The notes beneath the pieces were generated by a model. It did no database searches. It was not told where the DNA came from and saw only the letters and a program-made list of their open reading frames with translations. From Bacillota bacterium (GTDB taxonomy: Bacteria > Bacillota_I > Bacilli_A > Izemoplasmatales > Hujiaoplasmataceae): 64,000 bases of DNA. Below, piece after piece: positions 52,764 to 60,925 of the stretch (position 1 is the stretch's first letter; each line of letters begins with the position of its first letter). The stretch covers positions 1 to 64,000 of the forward strand of contig JAHIRM010000003.1 of the NCBI GenBank assembly GCA_018818595.1, in the 5' to 3' direction. Both the position numbers and the translations under genes were made by a program.

Positions 52764-53000
52764 ATGACGTTAAAAGATGTTCTACCTGGCAAAACCTGTG
52801 TAGTGAAAAATATATATGCTAATAATCTAAGAAAAAGAATTATTGATATGGGTTTAATTACTGGGACAAAAATATTCGTAAAGAAATTAGCTCCTCTTGG
52901 TGATCCAATGGAAATCGTTATACGTGGTTATGTTTTAACTCTTAGAAAATCTGAGGCAAAAACAATTGAAGTTGATTTAGTTGAGGGATTGTCTTTATGA
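52764..53000 (+). CDS. feoA: ferrous iron transport protein A
   Basis: 78 aa, SH3-like fold. FeoA helps FeoB import Fe2+ in the cytosol. TCVVKNIYA, RIIDMGLITGTKIFVKKLAPLGDP and YVLTLRKSEAKTIEV match the family. GGAGGGATACTT precedes the ATG. The stop overlaps the feoB start (ATGA), so translation is coupled. Confidence 0.96.
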   Translation: MTLKDVLPGKTCVVKNIYANNLRKRIIDMGLITGTKIFVKKLAPLGDPMEIVIRGYVLTLRKSEAKTIEVDLVEGLSL

Positions 53001-55165
53001 TAAAGATTGCTTTAGTAGGAAATCCAAACTGTGGAAAAACAACTGTTTTTAATGAATTAACCGGGTTGAATCAATCGGTGGGTAATTGGCCAGGAGTAAC
53101 CGTTGAAAAAAAATCAGGGAAATTAATTTACTTAGATTTTGAAGCGCAAATCGTTGATCTTCCAGGAATCTATTCTTTATCTACCATATCGTTGGAAGAA
53201 GAAATAGCATCTTTATATGTTCAAAATATGAAAATGGATCTTATTGTCAATATTGTAGATGCATCAAACTTAGAAAGGAATTTATTTTTAACTTATCAAT
53301 TACTTGACACAAAAATTCCGATGATTGTTGTTTTAAACTGCATGGATATCGTAGAAAGAAAATTAGATAATATTAATATTAAAGAATTAGAAAACAAAAT
53401 AGGTGTTCCGGTTATTCCAATTACAGCTAGTAAAAAACATGGAATTAATGAACTTAAATTATTTATTTCTAAACTTAATGTATCTCAAATAAAACAGTCT
53501 CAAAGATATTCACAAACAATTGAAGAATCAATTACAGAATTCGAAAAAATCCTTAAAGATCGTTTTTTAGCCATAAGGTTTTTCGAAGACGATTTTAAAG
53601 GAATTGAAAAACAAAATTTATCCATTATGGAAGTAGAAGAACTTAAACGTAAGCGAATCCTTGAAATACAAAAATATGATATTGATTTTGACATGGTTCT
53701 TCCAAACTATCGTTATAATCAAATCACGAATGTGTGTTCAAAAGTTTTAATAAAAGGGGATGTTTCAAAAACATCTGTAACAGATAAAATTGACAGAATC
53801 TTAACCAATAAGTGGTTGGGACTTCCGTTATTTGCACTAATAATGCTATTAGTGTTTTTTCTTGCTTTTGGTCCTATTGGAACGTTTATAACGAATCAAT
53901 TTGTTTGGTTGATGAACCAATTTTTTGTATTAATCAATAGAGTTGTAGTATCTTTTGGAATGGCTACATGGGTTTCCAGTCTTTTGACAAACGGAATTTT
54001 TGGAGGATTGGCAGCTGTTGTAGGATTTCTACCTCAGTTAACAATTTTATTTTTATTTTTAGCGATTTTAGAAGATTCTGGATACATGTCAAGAGCTGCC
54101 TTTATTATGGATAGAGCTTTGAAAAAATTTGGTTTATCTGGAAAATCGTTTATTCCTATGTTAATTGGATTTGGATGCAGTGTTCCTGCAGTGGCATCAA
54201 CAAGAACATTAGATAAAGCAGAAGACAGAAAAATTACTACAATGATTATCCCTTTCATTTCTTGTGGAGCGAAAGCACCAATTTATGGAGTGTTTGCAGG
54301 TGCGTTATTTTTTGGAGCATCGTATCTTGTGGTTTTTTCTATGTATTTTTTAGGGATAATTGTTGCAATACTTTCTGCAATATTATTTAAAAAAACAATT
54401 TTGAAAGGCGCAAGCGCAAATTACATTATGGAACTTCCTGAGTATCGTATGCCTACTTTAAAAAACACGTGGTTGCATACATGGGAGCGTGCTAAAGGAT
54501 TTTTGATTAAAGCTGGAACAATCCTTTTAGGAGCGTTTATTATCATTTGGTTTATGAGTTACTTTGGTTTTGTGGATGGAATATTTCGGTTATTAGATCA
54601 ATCAGAAATGCAATATAGTATTTTAGGTATTATTGGTAAATTTTTATTACCGCTTTTTAAACCACTTGGATTTATGGATTGGCAAGCTACAGTTGCAATC
54701 CTTACTGGATTTGTTGCAAAAGAGTCCGTTGTTGGAACGTTAGGAATTCTATATGGAGTTTCAGGAAATGTCATAGAAAATGGAACATTATTATATGGTA
54801 ATATTCAAGCAGCGTTTTCTCCTTTACAAGCCTACTCTTTTATGGCCTTCGCTTTACTCGCAACTCCTTGCATTGCCGCAGTATCGGCAATGAAAAGAGA
54901 ACTTGGTTCATGGAAGTGGTTAACGTTTGCGATATTGTATGAATTAGTAATCGCCTATTTAGTTTCACTCTCCATTTATCAAATAGGATCTTTAGGTTTA
55001 GGAACAGCACTTTCCATTCTTTTTGGAATTGGTGTATTTTCCATCGTTATTTATTCCATCAAACGTTTTATTTCTCAAAATGGTAAAGCTTGTGTCAATT
55101 GTTCTAGCTGTAAAATAAAAAATTCATGTAATTTGCCAAAAAATGAGAAATCAAACATTAAATAA
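52997..55165 (+). CDS. feoB: ferrous iron transporter B with a Cys-rich tail
   Basis: 722 aa. The N-terminal G domain has G1 GNPNCGKTT, NWPGVTVEKKSG (switch I), DLPGIYSLS (G3) and NCMD (G4). It is followed by a helical regulator segment and eight to ten membrane helices with Gate-like motifs (GFGCSVPAV, PFISCGAKAPIY). After the last helix (about 665-690) comes a C-terminal tail with four Cys in KACVNCSSCKIKNSC, like stand-alone FeoB-associated Cys-rich proteins. Fusion of that small protein to FeoB is unusual. Iron uptake, repressed by the operators upstream. Confidence 0.95.
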   Translation: MIKIALVGNPNCGKTTVFNELTGLNQSVGNWPGVTVEKKSGKLIYLDFEAQIVDLPGIYSLSTISLEEEIASLYVQNMKMDLIVNIVDASNLERNLFLTYQLLDTKIPMIVVLNCMDIVERKLDNINIKELENKIGVPVIPITASKKHGINELKLFISKLNVSQIKQSQRYSQTIEESITEFEKILKDRFLAIRFFEDDFKGIEKQNLSIMEVEELKRKRILEIQKYDIDFDMVLPNYRYNQITNVCSKVLIKGDVSKTSVTDKIDRILTNKWLGLPLFALIMLLVFFLAFGPIGTFITNQFVWLMNQFFVLINRVVVSFGMATWVSSLLTNGIFGGLAAVVGFLPQLTILFLFLAILEDSGYMSRAAFIMDRALKKFGLSGKSFIPMLIGFGCSVPAVASTRTLDKAEDRKITTMIIPFISCGAKAPIYGVFAGALFFGASYLVVFSMYFLGIIVAILSAILFKKTILKGASANYIMELPEYRMPTLKNTWLHTWERAKGFLIKAGTILLGAFIIIWFMSYFGFVDGIFRLLDQSEMQYSILGIIGKFLLPLFKPLGFMDWQATVAILTGFVAKESVVGTLGILYGVSGNVIENGTLLYGNIQAAFSPLQAYSFMAFALLATPCIAAVSAMKRELGSWKWLTFAILYELVIAYLVSLSIYQIGSLGLGTALSILFGIGVFSIVIYSIKRFISQNGKACVNCSSCKIKNSCNLPKNEKSNIK

Positions 55166-55175
55166 AAATTCTTTA

Positions 55176-55184
55176 TGATATACT
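55176..55184 (+). promoter_or_regulatory. extended -10 of the DtxR/MntR-family regulator gene
   Basis: TGA-TATACT; predicted +1 near 55191, leader about 13-16 nt. It separates the regulator from the feoAB transcript, so it can be made when feo is off. Confidence 0.6.
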
Positions 55185-55203
55185 ATATTTGAAAAGAGGG
55201 GTT

Positions 55204-55602
55204 ATGATGGATAAAAAAACAATGCATTATAGCGAATCGTTAGAAGATTATTTAGAAACCATTTTTATGCTTGGAGGAAATCATGTTCGTTCCGTAGATA
55301 TTGCCAATCATTTAGAAGTTTCTAAAGCGAGCGTCAATCGGGCAGTAAATACTTTAATGAATAACCAACTTGTGACCAAAGAACTTTATGGGGATATTTC
55401 TTTAACAAGTAAAGGATTAGAAACATCTCAAAAAGTACTTCAAAAACATAAAATAATCAAGCGTTTTTTAGTGGATATCCTTGGAGTCAAAGAAGCAGTC
55501 GCAAACGAAGAAGCATGTGGCATAGAACACAATATTAGTGATGATACAGCTGATAAACTGGAAAATTTGGTTCTATTAAATCAAAAAAAAATCCCCGATT
55601 AA
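55204..55602 (+). CDS. DtxR/MntR-family metal-dependent regulator
   Basis: 132 aa. N-terminal winged HTH (YSESLEDYLETIFML, VDIANHLEVSKASVNRAV) and a dimerisation helix domain; no SH3 tail, so MntR-like in length. Aligning by eye to B. subtilis MntR, the metal ligands are Asp (D8), Glu (E11), His (H77), and at E99-x-x-E102-H103 the query has C-G-I-E-H. Cys at the E99 place is as in DtxR (Cys102), an Fe(II) sensor, while the Asp is Mn-like. Likely represses feoAB with Fe2+ (inference). It starts at 55204 or 55207. Confidence 0.9.
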   Translation: MMDKKTMHYSESLEDYLETIFMLGGNHVRSVDIANHLEVSKASVNRAVNTLMNNQLVTKELYGDISLTSKGLETSQKVLQKHKIIKRFLVDILGVKEAVANEEACGIEHNISDDTADKLENLVLLNQKKIPD

Positions 55603-55614
55603 ATTCGGGGTTTT
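55589..55614. terminator. bidirectional terminator between the regulator and lacI-type genes
   Basis: CCCCGA (55593-55598) pairs with TCGGGG (55605-55610) and has A run and T run on its sides, so it serves both convergent genes. Confidence 0.88.
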
Positions 55615-55617
55615 CAT

Positions 55618-56586
55618 TTATTTAGTAGTTTCTCTTTCAATTAAAGTAACATCAATTTGTTGATGGAATTTATCGATTGACTCATTGTTCATTAATTTCA
55701 TTAACGATTCTACTGCATAATGACCTATTTTCTCTGATGATTGAGCGATGGTGGTCAATTTTGGTGAAAAGATTCTGGATAATTCAATATTATCAAAGCC
55801 AATAACTTGAACATCATCTGGAACGGTTCTTCCTGCTTTTTTCAAGCATTGGATGACATTTAATGCAATGATATCTGAATCACAGAAGATTCCATCACAA
55901 TCTAAATTAGAATTAATGACATTTTGAATATCTTCTTGACTTGGATTTTTAAAATCCAAATCAAAACTAAAGTTATATATTTTATGTTTTTCAAGAACAG
56001 ATTTAAATCCGATTGTTCGGTCTCTTACTGGCATTAATACAGAAGGACCTCTAAAATGAATGATTTTTTTACAGCCAACAGATATTAGTTTTTCAGCAGC
56101 TAATTTTCCTCCAAGAACGTTATTACTTGTAACCGAAGGAACATCATCGGTTAATTTATGATCAATGGCAATAATTGGAATATTTAAACTTTTATAATCT
56201 TGTATACGAGTTGTATTGGAGATTAAAATAATTCCATCAATATTATATTGTTGAAATACTTTTAAATATTTTGTTTCTCGTTCCTTGTTGTCTTGAGAAT
56301 TACAAATCATTAGACGATAATTATGGTTAATAGTAATATCTTCAATGATCTCTAAAAGTTCAGCAAAATAATAAGAAGTCAAATGAGGAACAATGATGCC
56401 GATAATTCTTGATTGTTTTTTGAAAAGAGATCTTGCTAATTCGTTTGGAATGTATTGTAATTCATTAATAGCATCTAACACCAATTCTTTTGTTGATACG
56501 TTTACATATCCTTTATTGTTGATAACTCTTGAAACAGTAGCTACGCTTACATGAGCCAATTTTGCCACGTCTTTAATAGTTGCCAA
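55618..56586 (-). CDS. LacI/GalR-family regulator
   Basis: 322 aa. N-terminal HTH (IKDVAKLAHVSVATVSRVIN) with hinge helix (ELARSLFKKQS) and a periplasmic-binding-like effector domain with GIIVPHLTSYYF, GIILISN, VIGFDNIELSRIF and LTTIAQSSEKIG. TTG at 56586 (MATIKDVAKLAH) is preferred, since AAAGGATG is correctly placed for it; GTG at 56595 is too close. It is divergent from the GH13 amylase gene, so it may repress it in answer to a sugar (inference). Confidence 0.92.
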   Translation of the reverse strand: MATIKDVAKLAHVSVATVSRVINNKGYVNVSTKELVLDAINELQYIPNELARSLFKKQSRIIGIIVPHLTSYYFAELLEIIEDITINHNYRLMICNSQDNKERETKYLKVFQQYNIDGIILISNTTRIQDYKSLNIPIIAIDHKLTDDVPSVTSNNVLGGKLAAEKLISVGCKKIIHFRGPSVLMPVRDRTIGFKSVLEKHKIYNFSFDLDFKNPSQEDIQNVINSNLDCDGIFCDSDIIALNVIQCLKKAGRTVPDDVQVIGFDNIELSRIFSPKLTTIAQSSEKIGHYAVESLMKLMNNESIDKFHQQIDVTLIERETTK

Positions 56587-56842
56587 TAAATTCACATCCT
56601 TTAAACTCTTGGGTTATATTCTAATTATACCTAAAAAGAAAGTAAAATAAAAGAAAATTCTGTAACTATTTACATGTTTTACATTTCACACATTTTCAAC
56701 ATGTAACAAACATTACACAAATGAATCTTTTGAATTCATTTAAAATCCGAAAATGCAAAGGAATTCATAGACTTTTTTCATAATTTATAGTAAACTTTTT
56801 ATGATAGATATTGAAGTGAGTATATCATTTATGGAGGATATT
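56587..56842. promoter_or_regulatory. divergent control region, lacI-type gene and amylase
   Basis: No gene. A minus-strand -10 TATAAT is at 56629-56624. AAATGAAT...AATTCATTT (56719-56741) is an imperfect inverted repeat in the centre and could be a LacI-type operator. ACATGT occurs twice nearby. GGAGGATATT precedes the amylase ATG at 56843. Confidence 0.4.
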
Positions 56843-58132
56843 ATGAATAAAACAAAAATTGAACTAAGAAATTCTGTGGTTTATCAAGTTTTTGTGAGAA
56901 ATCACACCCTTGAAGGAACCTTTCAAGCTCTGATTTTAGATTTAGACAGAATTCAATCATTAGGGGTTGATATCATATATCTTCTTCCCATTCATCCGAT
57001 TGGAGAAAAGAATCGAAAAGGAACCATTGGATGTCCTTATTCCATTCAAAATTATAAAGAAATTCATCCTGAATTAGGTACAATGGAGGATTTCAAACAA
57101 TTAATAGAAGAAATCCATAATCGAAAAATGAAACTTATGATGGATATTGTTTATAATCATACTTCCAGAGATTCAAAATTGCTAAAAGAACATCCCGACT
57201 GGTTTTATAAAAACGAAAAAGGTGAATTCGCAAACCGCATCGGAGAATGGTGGGATGTTACTGATTTTGATTTTACTGAAGATAAATCTTTATGGCGTGA
57301 ATTAGCTGAAAATCTTGTATTTTATGCGGAACTTGGAGTAGATGGATTTCGCGCAGATGTAGCTAGTTTGGTTCCACTGGATTTTTGGAATTATGCAAGA
57401 AAAGTTGTTTCAAGAGTTAATAAAAAAGTGATTTGGTTAAGTGAATCTGTTCATGGAAGTTTTCTAAAATACATCAGAGATTGCGGTTATGATTGTTCAT
57501 CTGAATCTGAAATATATCAAGTGTTCGACATAGCATATGATTATGATGTGCAACCTTTTTTTGAAGCTTACCTAAAAAACGAAAGACCGTTTAAAGAATA
57601 TCTTGAAGCCATTTCTAGACAAGAAGAAATTTATCCAGCGAACTATGTAAAATTAAAGAATCTAGAAAATCATGACCAAGAAAGAATCGCATTTCAAGTA
57701 AAAAATGACATAAATAAAATTTTAAACTGGACAGGCTTTATTTTCTTTCAAAAAGGAGCTACAATGCTCTATGCAGGAGAAGAATTCACTTCTGATAAAC
57801 GACCAGATTTATTTGAAAAAGACGTTTATGTAAAAAACACTGATATTACAGATTATATTCAAAAACTGACAAAGTTAAAAAAACGAAAAGTTTTTTCATC
57901 AGGAGTTTATACAGTGCATATTCCAGAAATAGATGGAGTTGCATATAATACCTTTGAAAATAATCAAGAAAAGTATATAGGAATTTTTAATGTTGCCTTG
58001 GCTGAAGGAAACATCAAAGTTGATTTTCCTGATGGAACGTATCATAATTACTTAACTGGAAAACAAGAAAAAATAGAATCAGGATTATTGAAATTGTCAA
58101 ACAATCCAGTTGTTATCAAAATAAAGAAATAA
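56843..58132 (+). CDS. GH13-family alpha-amylase-like glycosidase, intracellular
   Basis: 429 aa, no signal peptide. GH13 regions: I DIVYNHTSRDS, II GVDGFRADVASL (nucleophile Asp), III VIWLSESV (acid/base Glu) and IV LENHDQERI (transition-state Asp). The small C-terminal beta domain is present. Cytosolic cleavage of alpha-glucans or malto-oligosaccharides is likely; the exact substrate is open. An ATG at 56801 is in frame, but only 56843 has a site. Divergent regulator of LacI type next to it. Confidence 0.92.
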   Translation: MNKTKIELRNSVVYQVFVRNHTLEGTFQALILDLDRIQSLGVDIIYLLPIHPIGEKNRKGTIGCPYSIQNYKEIHPELGTMEDFKQLIEEIHNRKMKLMMDIVYNHTSRDSKLLKEHPDWFYKNEKGEFANRIGEWWDVTDFDFTEDKSLWRELAENLVFYAELGVDGFRADVASLVPLDFWNYARKVVSRVNKKVIWLSESVHGSFLKYIRDCGYDCSSESEIYQVFDIAYDYDVQPFFEAYLKNERPFKEYLEAISRQEEIYPANYVKLKNLENHDQERIAFQVKNDINKILNWTGFIFFQKGATMLYAGEEFTSDKRPDLFEKDVYVKNTDITDYIQKLTKLKKRKVFSSGVYTVHIPEIDGVAYNTFENNQEKYIGIFNVALAEGNIKVDFPDGTYHNYLTGKQEKIESGLLKLSNNPVVIKIKK

Positions 58133-58153
58133 AAAGCGGGAAACCGCTTTTTT
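58131..58153 (+). terminator. terminator of the amylase gene
   Basis: AAAAAGCGG (58131-58139) pairs with CCGCTTTTT (58144-58152), loop GAAA. Confidence 0.93.
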
Positions 58154-58174
58154 AAATTCTATCAATTGATAATA

Positions 58175-58183
58175 TGTTATAAT
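58175..58183 (+). promoter_or_regulatory. extended -10 of trmFO-xerC-rlmH
   Basis: TGT-TATAAT; predicted +1 near 58190, leader about 17 nt to the TTG at 58207. Confidence 0.65.
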
Positions 58184-58206
58184 TAAAGAATAAGGATGTG
58201 GTTGGA

Positions 58207-59514
58207 TTGAGTTATCCATTTGTTAGTGTGATTGGTGCTGGACTTGCTGGAGTTGAAGCAAGTATTCAACTTGCTAATCGTGGTATAAATGTTAAACTAT
58301 ATGAAATGAAAAAAATAACCAAAAGCCCTGCCCATCAATTAGATACTTTTGCAGAACTTGTCTGTTCTAATTCCTTTCGTAGTAATTCAATTGAGAACGC
58401 TTGCGGGCTTCTAAAAGCGGAATTAAGGCTATTAAATTCAGCAGTCATTCAAGCCGCTGATGTAAATCAAGTTCCAGCGGGAAGTGCTCTTGCAGTAGAT
58501 CGTGATTTATTCTCAGAATATTTAACTAAAGAGATATATAATAATCCTTTAATAGAAGTAATAGATGAAGAAATTAAAAATATCCCAGAAGGATTTGTTA
58601 TCATTGCGACTGGCCCCTTAACCGCAAATCCTCTTTTTGAAAGCATTAAGAAGTTAACCGGAGAAGATTCTCTTTATTTCTATGATGCAGCTGCTCCGAT
58701 AATCGAATTTGATTCCATTAATATGGAGAAAGCTTATTTTAAAAGCAGATATGATAAAGGAGAAGCAACTTATATCAACTGCCCCATGACAAAAGACGAA
58801 TATGATAGCTGGTATGAAGAAGTTTTGCATGCAAATTGTGTAATCCCGAAGGATTTTGAATTGAAAGTATTTGAGGGATGTATGCCCTTCGAAGAAATTG
58901 CAAGAAGAGGATACAATACCTTATTATATGGACCAATGAAACCAGTAGGTCTTAGGAAATTAGATGGAACGAGACCATATGCAGTTGTTCAATTACGTCA
59001 AGATAATGTATCTGCTAGTTTATATAACATTGTAGGGTTTCAAACACATCTTACTTTTTCAGAACAACTAAGAATAATTCGATTAATTCCAGGACTCGAA
59101 AACGCCAGAATTGTTCGATATGGAGTGATGCATAAAAATACGTTTATCAATGCGCCAAAAATTTTGAATCGATATTATCAAATTAAAAATCACCCAAAGA
59201 TTTTTATTGCGGGACAATTAAGTGGCGTAGAAGGATATGTTGAATCCATTGGTTCTGGAATGATTGCAGGAATCAACATGGCCAAACTCGTAAAAGAGAA
59301 AGATTTAGTATCTTTTCCTAGAATGACCGCTCTAGGAGCTCAAGCTTTTTATTTAGAGAATGCAGAACCACTTTACTTTCAACCCATGAATGTCAATTTT
59401 GGTATTTTTCCTCCTTTTGAAGAAAAACACAATAAAAAGCAAAGAAAAGAATTAATGGCAAATAGAAGCATTGAAGCATTAAAGCAAATGTTGGAGGTGA
59501 ATTTATTTGAGTAA
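58207..59514 (+). CDS. trmFO: folate-dependent tRNA (uracil-54-C5)-methyltransferase
   Basis: 435 aa. FAD site GAGLAGVEASIQLANRG at the N-terminus; catalytic Cys in ELVCSNSFRS (B. subtilis Cys53) and Cys in VFEGCMPFEEIARRG (Cys226). It makes m5U54 in tRNA using methylene-THF. In some Mollicutes the relative RlmFO instead modifies 23S U1939. Here it lies with xerC as in Bacilli and two RlmD-like enzymes are present, so tRNA is favoured. TTG at 58207 (MSYPFVSVIGAG) is the likely start; GTG at 58198 is less well placed. Confidence 0.94.
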   Translation: MSYPFVSVIGAGLAGVEASIQLANRGINVKLYEMKKITKSPAHQLDTFAELVCSNSFRSNSIENACGLLKAELRLLNSAVIQAADVNQVPAGSALAVDRDLFSEYLTKEIYNNPLIEVIDEEIKNIPEGFVIIATGPLTANPLFESIKKLTGEDSLYFYDAAAPIIEFDSINMEKAYFKSRYDKGEATYINCPMTKDEYDSWYEEVLHANCVIPKDFELKVFEGCMPFEEIARRGYNTLLYGPMKPVGLRKLDGTRPYAVVQLRQDNVSASLYNIVGFQTHLTFSEQLRIIRLIPGLENARIVRYGVMHKNTFINAPKILNRYYQIKNHPKIFIAGQLSGVEGYVESIGSGMIAGINMAKLVKEKDLVSFPRMTALGAQAFYLENAEPLYFQPMNVNFGIFPPFEEKHNKKQRKELMANRSIEALKQMLEVNLFE

Positions 59515-60415
59515 TCAAGAAATCATAGAAATGTATCAATCTTATCTAATTAACCAAAGAAATTATTCAAATAATACAGTTATCGCTTATTTAAATGACA
59601 TTCAAACGTTAACACTATTTTTAACACAAGAAGATTTAGGTGATTTATATCACCTTTCAGAAAGAATATCACGTTTTTATATTTCGTTTTTACACAATGA
59701 TTATACTCCAAAATCTATACGCAGAAAAATTAGTAGTGTAAAAACACTCTATGCGTATTTGATTGATGAAAAATATCTTAAAACAAATCCATTTCATAAT
59801 GCAGTATTGCCCAAAGAATCTAAAAAATTGCCAAAATTTATATACGAAAATGAAATGAATGAATTTCTCAATCGAATCGATGAATCTACATTGGCTGGAA
59901 GACGAAATATTGCTATTTTTGAAATTCTATATGGATCTGGTCTTCGTGTAAGTGAATTAATTAATATTAAAATTAAGGACATTGATTTTGGATCTAAAAC
60001 CATTTTGGTTCACGGAAAAGGATCTTTAGACAGATATGCACCAATACACGATGAAATTATTCTTAAAATAAAAAATTATCTAGTATTAACTAGACCCGTT
60101 TTAAAATCAAGATCATTAAAAGAAGAAGACGGGTTTTTATTTGTTAATTTCAAAGGAAATCATTTAACTGACCGAGGAGTGCGAGTTATTTTAGAATCGG
60201 AATTAAAGAAACAAGCATCGACATTGCATATTTCTCCTCATGCGTTTAGACATTCCTTTGCGACGCATCTATTAAATCACGGAGTGGATTTAAGAACCGT
60301 TCAAGAACTTTTAGGACACGCTAGTTTATCTACCACTCAAATTTATACAAAAGTATCAAAAGAACAATTAAAAGAGGTCTATATGAAAAGTCATCCAAGG
60401 GCAAAATTAAAATGA
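59507..60415 (+). CDS. xerC: tyrosine recombinase, XerC type
   Basis: 302 aa. N-terminal SAM-like core-binding domain (FISFLHNDYTPKSIRRKISS) and the catalytic domain: Arg in GSGLRVSELINIK, Lys in HGKGSLDRYAP, H-x-x-R in HAFRHSFATHLL, His in LGHASLSTTQIYTK with the nucleophilic Tyr. All are present. Resolves chromosome dimers at dif; XerD is not in the window. TTG start with GGAGGTGAATTTA before it, overlapping the trmFO stop. The neighbour trmFO is the same as in Bacillus (codV). Confidence 0.95.
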   Translation: MSNQEIIEMYQSYLINQRNYSNNTVIAYLNDIQTLTLFLTQEDLGDLYHLSERISRFYISFLHNDYTPKSIRRKISSVKTLYAYLIDEKYLKTNPFHNAVLPKESKKLPKFIYENEMNEFLNRIDESTLAGRRNIAIFEILYGSGLRVSELINIKIKDIDFGSKTILVHGKGSLDRYAPIHDEIILKIKNYLVLTRPVLKSRSLKEEDGFLFVNFKGNHLTDRGVRVILESELKKQASTLHISPHAFRHSFATHLLNHGVDLRTVQELLGHASLSTTQIYTKVSKEQLKEVYMKSHPRAKLK

Positions 60416-60894
60416 TACAATTTAAATTAATATGTGTGGGGAAGATAAAAGAAAAATACCTAAAAGAAGGTATTGATGAATATTTAAAAAGACTCTCTGC
60501 TTTTGTGAAAACAGATGTGATAGAAGTTTTGGAAGAAAAAAGTACAGGTCAAATTTCTGAAAGTGATATTACAAAAGTAATAGACGCGGAAGGAATCAAA
60601 ATTATCGAAAAGATTCCAAATGGATCGATTGTTGTGACATTAGAAATTGAAAAAGAACTTTTATCAAGTGTAGAATTAGCTGATTGGATTAATCAAACAA
60701 GTATATACCATTCTTCTCAAATTTGCTTTATCATTGGAGGATCTTATGGTTTATCAGATGAGGTAAAAAAAAGAGCAGATAATGCCATCTCTTTTTCCAA
60801 GATGACATTTCCTCATCAACTTATGAGACTTATATTATTAGAGCAGCTATATCGGAGTATAACTCTTTTAAATCATATAACATATCACAAATAA
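60412..60894 (+). CDS. rlmH: 23S rRNA (pseudouridine-1915-N3)-methyltransferase
   Basis: 160 aa, SPOUT fold. Methylates pseudouridine 1915 in helix 69 of 23S rRNA. FIIGGSYGLSDEVKKRA and FSKMTFPHQLMRLILLEQ match the SAM knot, and YHK is the C-terminus (family ends YHK/R). The ATG overlaps the xerC stop (ATGA). Ends at a bidirectional terminator. Family-length. Confidence 0.97.
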   Translation: MIQFKLICVGKIKEKYLKEGIDEYLKRLSAFVKTDVIEVLEEKSTGQISESDITKVIDAEGIKIIEKIPNGSIVVTLEIEKELLSSVELADWINQTSIYHSSQICFIIGGSYGLSDEVKKRADNAISFSKMTFPHQLMRLILLEQLYRSITLLNHITYHK

Positions 60895-60920
60895 AACATC
60901 ACTTTAAAAAGTGATGTTTT
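60893..60920. terminator. bidirectional terminator between rlmH and pepT
   Basis: AAAACATCACTTT (60893-60905) pairs with AAAGTGATGTTTT (60908-60920) across a two-base centre. Confidence 0.92.
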
Positions 60921-60925
60921 TACTA

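Noticed and set aside
59507-60415. Tyrosine recombinase as a sign of an integrated element
   Set aside because: It matches XerC and keeps the trmFO-xerC order of Bacilli; no attachment site, excisionase or phage genes are near.
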